Assembly: GCA_002368665.1 (NCBI GenBank)
Contig: DFEK01000013.1
Location: forward strand, 1 to 64,000
Reading direction: 5' to 3'
Source: Lachnospiraceae bacterium UBA3804
GTDB taxonomy: Bacteria; Bacillota; Clostridia; Lachnospirales; Lachnospiraceae
DNA: 64,000 bases
The notes beneath the pieces are model-generated. The model saw only the letters and a list, made by a program, of their open reading frames with translations. It was not told the DNA's origin and made no database searches. The stretch's first letter is position 1. Each line of letters opens with the position of its first letter. A program made the position numbers and the translations under genes. Positions 60,852 to 64,000 of the stretch are shown one piece after another.

Positions 60852-63260
60852 ATGTTTGGAGTAGTGAAAAGAGACGGAACAACAGCTGATTTTAATCTTA
60901 CCAAGATCAGCGATGCCATTATGAAGGCATTCAATGCAACGGACGTACAGTATAACAACGATATTGTCGATTTGTTATCCTTACGTGTAACCGCAGATTT
61001 CCAGGGCAAGGTAAAAGACGGAAATGTCCATGTGGAAGACATTCAGGACTCTGTCGAGAAGATTCTGGAGCAGGCAGGTTATACCGATGCAGCGAAAGCC
61101 TTTATTTTATACAGAAAACAGCGTGCAAAACTGCGTGAAATGAAGTCCACGATTCTGGACTACAAGGATGTCGTAAACAGCTACGTGAAAGTGGAAGACT
61201 GGCGTGTAAAGGAAAACTCCACCGTAACCTATTCCGTAGGTGGCCTGATTCTTTCCAACTCCGGTGCGGTAACCGCAAATTACTGGCTTTCCGAAATCTA
61301 TGATGAGGAAATCGCAGAGGCACACAGAAATGCGGATATTCATATCCATGATCTGTCCATGTTGACCGGATACTGTGCAGGATGGTCCTTAAAGCAGCTG
61401 ATCAAAGAAGGTTTGGGCGGAATCACCGGTAAAATCACTTCCGCACCCGCAGCTCACCTTTCCGTTCTTTGCAACCAGATGGTTAACTTCCTCGGTATTA
61501 TGCAGAACGAATGGGCAGGCGCACAGGCATTTTCTTCCTTCGATACCTATCTTGCACCTTTTGTAAAGGTTGATAATTTAAGCTACGACGAGGTTAAGAA
61601 AGCAATCGAATCCTTCATTTATGGTGTAAACACTCCTTCCAGATGGGGTACACAGGCTCCGTTCACCAATATTACTCTGGACTGGACCGTACCCGATGAC
61701 CTTGCGGAACTTCCCGCATTGGTTGGCGGCAAGGAAATGGACTTCTGCTACAAGGATTGCAAGAAGGAAATGGATATGATCAACAAGGCATTCCTCGAAA
61801 CCATGATCGACGGAGATGCCAACGGAAGAGGATTCCAGTATCCGATCCCCACATATTCCATTACCAAAGAGTTTGATTGGTCCGATACCGAGAACAACAA
61901 ACTTCTCTTTGATATGACCGCTAAGTACGGAACTCCGTATTTCTCAAACTACATCAATTCCGATATGCAGCCTTCCGATGTACGTTCCATGTGCTGCCGT
62001 CTGCGTCTGGATCTTCGTGAACTTCGTAAGAAGACCGGCGGATTCTTCGGTTCCGGCGAGAGCACCGGTTCCGTAGGTGTAGTTACCATCAATATGCCGA
62101 GAATCGCTTATCTTTCCGCTAACGAAGCAGAATTCTTCAAGCGTCTTGACCGTATGATGGATATTTCCGCAAGAAGCTTAAAGATTAAAAGAGGAGTCAT
62201 TTCCAAACTTCTTGACGAGGGTCTGTATCCTTACACCAAGAGATATTTGGGAAGCTTTGACAATCACTTCTCCACCATCGGCCTTGTCGGCATGAACGAG
62301 GCAGGCTTAAATGCCAACTGGTTAAGAGAAGACATGTCCAGTCCAAAGACACAGGAGTTCACCAAGAAAGTACTGAATCACATGAGAGAGCGTCTGTCCG
62401 ATTATCAGGAACAGTACGGTGATCTTTACAACCTGGAGGCTACTCCTGCGGAAAGTACGGCATACCGTTTTGCAAAGCATGACAGAAAGCGTTGGCCGAG
62501 CATCAAGACTGCAGGTAAGCCGGGAGATACTCCTTACTATACCAATTCCTCCCACCTTCCTGTTGACTATACCACTGATGTATACGATGCACTGGATATC
62601 CAGGATGAGCTGCAGACACTGTACACTTCCGGAACCGTATTCCATGCATTCCTCGGTGAGAAACTTCCCGACTGGAAGGCAGCAGAGAAACTGGTACGTT
62701 CCATCGCGGAGAACTACAAATTGCCGTATTACACCATGTCTCCGACATACTCCATCTGCCGTGAGCACGGATATCTGGCAGGCGAAGTTGCTACCTGCCC
62801 GACCTGCGGAGCAAAGACCGAGATTTACAGCCGTATTACCGGATATTATCGTCCCGTTCAGAACTGGAACGACGGAAAATTACAGGAATTCAAGAATCGT
62901 ACCGAATACGATATCGAGCATTCCAAATTAACCCACAGAGTAAAGGATGAGCCTGCCGTAAATACGGTAGTGACCATCAAGAACGAAGAAGGGGAGACAA
63001 AGGTAGATATCGAGAATCCCGAAAACCTTACTTATCTCTTTGTGACCGCTACATGCCCGAACTGCAAACTGGCGAAAGAGTACCTTAAGAATGAACAGTT
63101 TATCGTAATGGATGCCGCTGAAAACATGGACCTTGCGAAAAAATACGGAATCATGCAGGCACCTACCCTGGTAGTCACTCATGGAGATACCTATGAGAAA
63201 TATGTGAATGTATCCAATATCAAGAAATATGTGGATGAGAAAGCACAGGCGACCGTATAA
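60852..63260 (+). CDS. nrdD: Anaerobic (class III) ribonucleoside-triphosphate reductase with fused C-terminal redoxin
   Basis: The 802-residue protein has an N-terminal ATP-cone (FGVVKRDGTTADFNLTKISD, 1-95), the class III reductase barrel (NADIHIHDLSMLTGYCAGWS, QAPFTNITLDW), a zinc site (CREHG, CPTCG with Cys649 and Cys652) and the glycyl radical motif SRITGYYRPVQNW with Gly664. Residues about 725-802 add a thioredoxin/glutaredoxin-like domain (LFVTATCPNCKLAKEYLKNE, Cys735-Cys738, cis-Pro771), a likely built-in electron donor. It reduces NTPs without oxygen and needs the activase NrdG, not found next to it. ATG 60852 follows GGAGGG by seven bases; an ATG at 60801 is inside the promoter. Confidence 0.95.
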   Translation: MFGVVKRDGTTADFNLTKISDAIMKAFNATDVQYNNDIVDLLSLRVTADFQGKVKDGNVHVEDIQDSVEKILEQAGYTDAAKAFILYRKQRAKLREMKSTILDYKDVVNSYVKVEDWRVKENSTVTYSVGGLILSNSGAVTANYWLSEIYDEEIAEAHRNADIHIHDLSMLTGYCAGWSLKQLIKEGLGGITGKITSAPAAHLSVLCNQMVNFLGIMQNEWAGAQAFSSFDTYLAPFVKVDNLSYDEVKKAIESFIYGVNTPSRWGTQAPFTNITLDWTVPDDLAELPALVGGKEMDFCYKDCKKEMDMINKAFLETMIDGDANGRGFQYPIPTYSITKEFDWSDTENNKLLFDMTAKYGTPYFSNYINSDMQPSDVRSMCCRLRLDLRELRKKTGGFFGSGESTGSVGVVTINMPRIAYLSANEAEFFKRLDRMMDISARSLKIKRGVISKLLDEGLYPYTKRYLGSFDNHFSTIGLVGMNEAGLNANWLREDMSSPKTQEFTKKVLNHMRERLSDYQEQYGDLYNLEATPAESTAYRFAKHDRKRWPSIKTAGKPGDTPYYTNSSHLPVDYTTDVYDALDIQDELQTLYTSGTVFHAFLGEKLPDWKAAEKLVRSIAENYKLPYYTMSPTYSICREHGYLAGEVATCPTCGAKTEIYSRITGYYRPVQNWNDGKLQEFKNRTEYDIEHSKLTHRVKDEPAVNTVVTIKNEEGETKVDIENPENLTYLFVTATCPNCKLAKEYLKNEQFIVMDAAENMDLAKKYGIMQAPTLVVTHGDTYEKYVNVSNIKKYVDEKAQATV

Positions 63261-63358
63261 GGTGTGCCGCTAAGCCGTAAATCCGGCAAGGGAAACGTAG
63301 ACTGGAATGAAGACCGACCTTGAAGGGGGAAAACAATACCCGAAAAGGTCGGTTTTTT
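63261..63358 (+). terminator. Structured 3' region of nrdD ending in a terminator
   Basis: ACCGACCTT (63313-63321) pairs with AAGGTCGGT (63345-63353) before six T. Inside it GGG/CCC pair with GAA on both sides, a symmetric GAA/GAA internal loop. Upstream, TGCCG and CGGCA form another stem. The terminator is clear; the preceding 50 bases look structured and do not match any riboswitch I can recall. Confidence 0.75.
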
Positions 63359-63381
63359 ATTGAAAAATTACAGAAAAAAGA

Positions 63382-63410
63382 TTGCCGTAAGCAGGGAAAG
63401 AGTATAAAAT
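63382..63410 (+). promoter_or_regulatory. pyrF: Candidate promoter of pyrF
   Basis: TTGCCG (63382-63387), a 17-base spacer and TAAAAT (63405-63410), 37 bases before the ATG. Confidence 0.55.
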
Positions 63411-63446
63411 ATTTATGTATGCTAAAATTTGGAGGAGAATGTGTCC

Positions 63447-64000
63447 ATGATTAATAAACTGATGCGAGAAATCCAGAAAAAGAACGCCCCTATCGTGGTT
63501 GGTCTGGATCCGACTATGAAGTTTATCCCGGAAAGTGTGAAAAAGAATGCTTTTTCCGTTTACGGAGAAACCTTGCAGGGAGCAGGAGAAGCCATTTGGC
63601 AGTTTAACAAGGAAATCGTGGATGCGATCTACGAGCTTGTACCCGCAGTAAAACCGCAGATCGCCATGTATGAGCAGTTTGGTATCGAAGGACTGATTGC
63701 GTACAAGAAGACCGTTGATTACTGTAAGTCCAAAGGACTGGTTGTGATCGGCGATATTAAAAGAGGAGATATCGGTTCTACCTCCACGGCGTATGCTGTT
63801 GGTCATTTGGGCAAAGTACAGGTGGGAAGCGAATCGTATGCTCCGTTTGATGAAGATTTCGCAACCGTTAACCCGTATCTCGGTACGGACGGAGTAAAGC
63901 CCTTTATCGATGTTTGTAAAGAAGAAAAGAAGGGTATTTTCGTTTTGGTTAAAACATCCAATCCCAGCTCCGGAGAATTCCAGGACAGACAGATTGCCGA
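63447..64000 (+). CDS. pyrF: Orotidine 5'-phosphate decarboxylase, 3' truncated by window
   Basis: The open frame from ATG 63447 (GGAGGAG at 63431-63437) runs off the window after 184 codons. It matches the subfamily 2 decarboxylases: APIVVGLDPTMKFIPESV, KPQIAMYEQFGIEGLIAYKK, and the catalytic VIGDIKRGDIGSTSTAYAVG with the D-x-K-x-x-D motif, then FATVNPYLGTDGVKPFID. It makes UMP from OMP. Other pyr genes probably follow beyond the window. Confidence 0.95.
   Translation, partial: MINKLMREIQKKNAPIVVGLDPTMKFIPESVKKNAFSVYGETLQGAGEAIWQFNKEIVDAIYELVPAVKPQIAMYEQFGIEGLIAYKKTVDYCKSKGLVVIGDIKRGDIGSTSTAYAVGHLGKVQVGSESYAPFDEDFATVNPYLGTDGVKPFIDVCKEEKKGIFVLVKTSNPSSGEFQDRQIA

Noticed and set aside
63261..63310. 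Known riboswitch class (c-di-GMP, cobalamin, PyrR leader, preQ1)
   Set aside because: None of the conserved cores of these classes could be aligned by eye, and pyrF appears to have its own promoter downstream.

Overview
The window reads as a chromosomal segment of a Gram-positive anaerobe of the class Clostridia, most likely the family Lachnospiraceae. Supporting signs are the order rho-rpmE-DUF1385-prmC-prfA, genes for DUF4364 and DUF4317 proteins, an oxygen-sensitive class III ribonucleotide reductase, a RibU riboflavin transporter under an FMN riboswitch, consensus SigA promoters, strong AGGAGG-type ribosome sites, and TIR and lipoprotein families common in gut Clostridia. The genus cannot be set from sequence alone. 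No phage, insertion sequence, integrase, CRISPR array or rRNA was seen. There is one tRNA.

Layout. 1-3.3 kb: the end of an EamA transporter, then small accessory genes (SAP domain, ACT domain, alpha/beta hydrolase, acetyltransferase, lipoprotein) that look more AT-rich than the rest. 3.4-8.3 kb: a TetR regulator with two palindromic operators at its own promoter, a degenerate CPBP membrane protein, a kinase-fold phosphotransferase, a decayed TIR gene, a PPC protein and an AGE-family sugar isomerase. 8.3-10.5 kb: a receiver-EAL cyclic-di-GMP phosphodiesterase, an HPt protein and a tRNA-Pro(AGG). 10.6-19 kb: an XRE regulator, a gene fragment, a membrane-anchored phosphodiester glycosidase with a Ser/Arg-rich partner, a MATE pump divergent from an AraC regulator, and a thioredoxin-like/Lon-like AAA pair. 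19-31 kb: AEC carrier, a small gene under a likely LexA box, YitT, an ABC exporter, a CDF transporter, a YunG-aminopeptidase P fusion, FMN riboswitch-ribU, a CPBP protease and typA. 31-41.9 kb: DUF3592/DUF4317/BlaI-like cluster, clpB, a ParB-like/BMP fusion, a phosphoesterase, rarA, DUF4364 and malic enzyme.

42-47 kb holds the translation and transcription-termination cluster (rho, bL31, DUF1385, prmC, prfA). 47-54 kb: AraC regulator, pyruvate kinase, EamA permease, a heterodimeric ABC exporter. 54-58 kb: the last two steps of IMP synthesis as separate genes (purO-like and AICAR transformylase), an acyltransferase and azlCD. 58-64 kb: an unusual array of TTATGT direct repeats in front of an exported trigger-factor-like lipoprotein and a TPR lipoprotein, then nrdD with NrdR boxes and a fused C-terminal redoxin domain, a structured 3' element and the start of pyrF.

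The main unexplained points are the TTATGT array, the SOS-type promoter of a 93-residue unknown gene, the protease-less Lon-like ATPase coupled to a single-cysteine thioredoxin-like membrane protein, the YunG-aminopeptidase fusion, the cytoplasmic ParB-like/BMP protein, and several compact regulatory arrangements (divergent promoters sharing one -35, a start codon inside a terminator hairpin). All functional calls come from reading motifs by eye; no database search was run.
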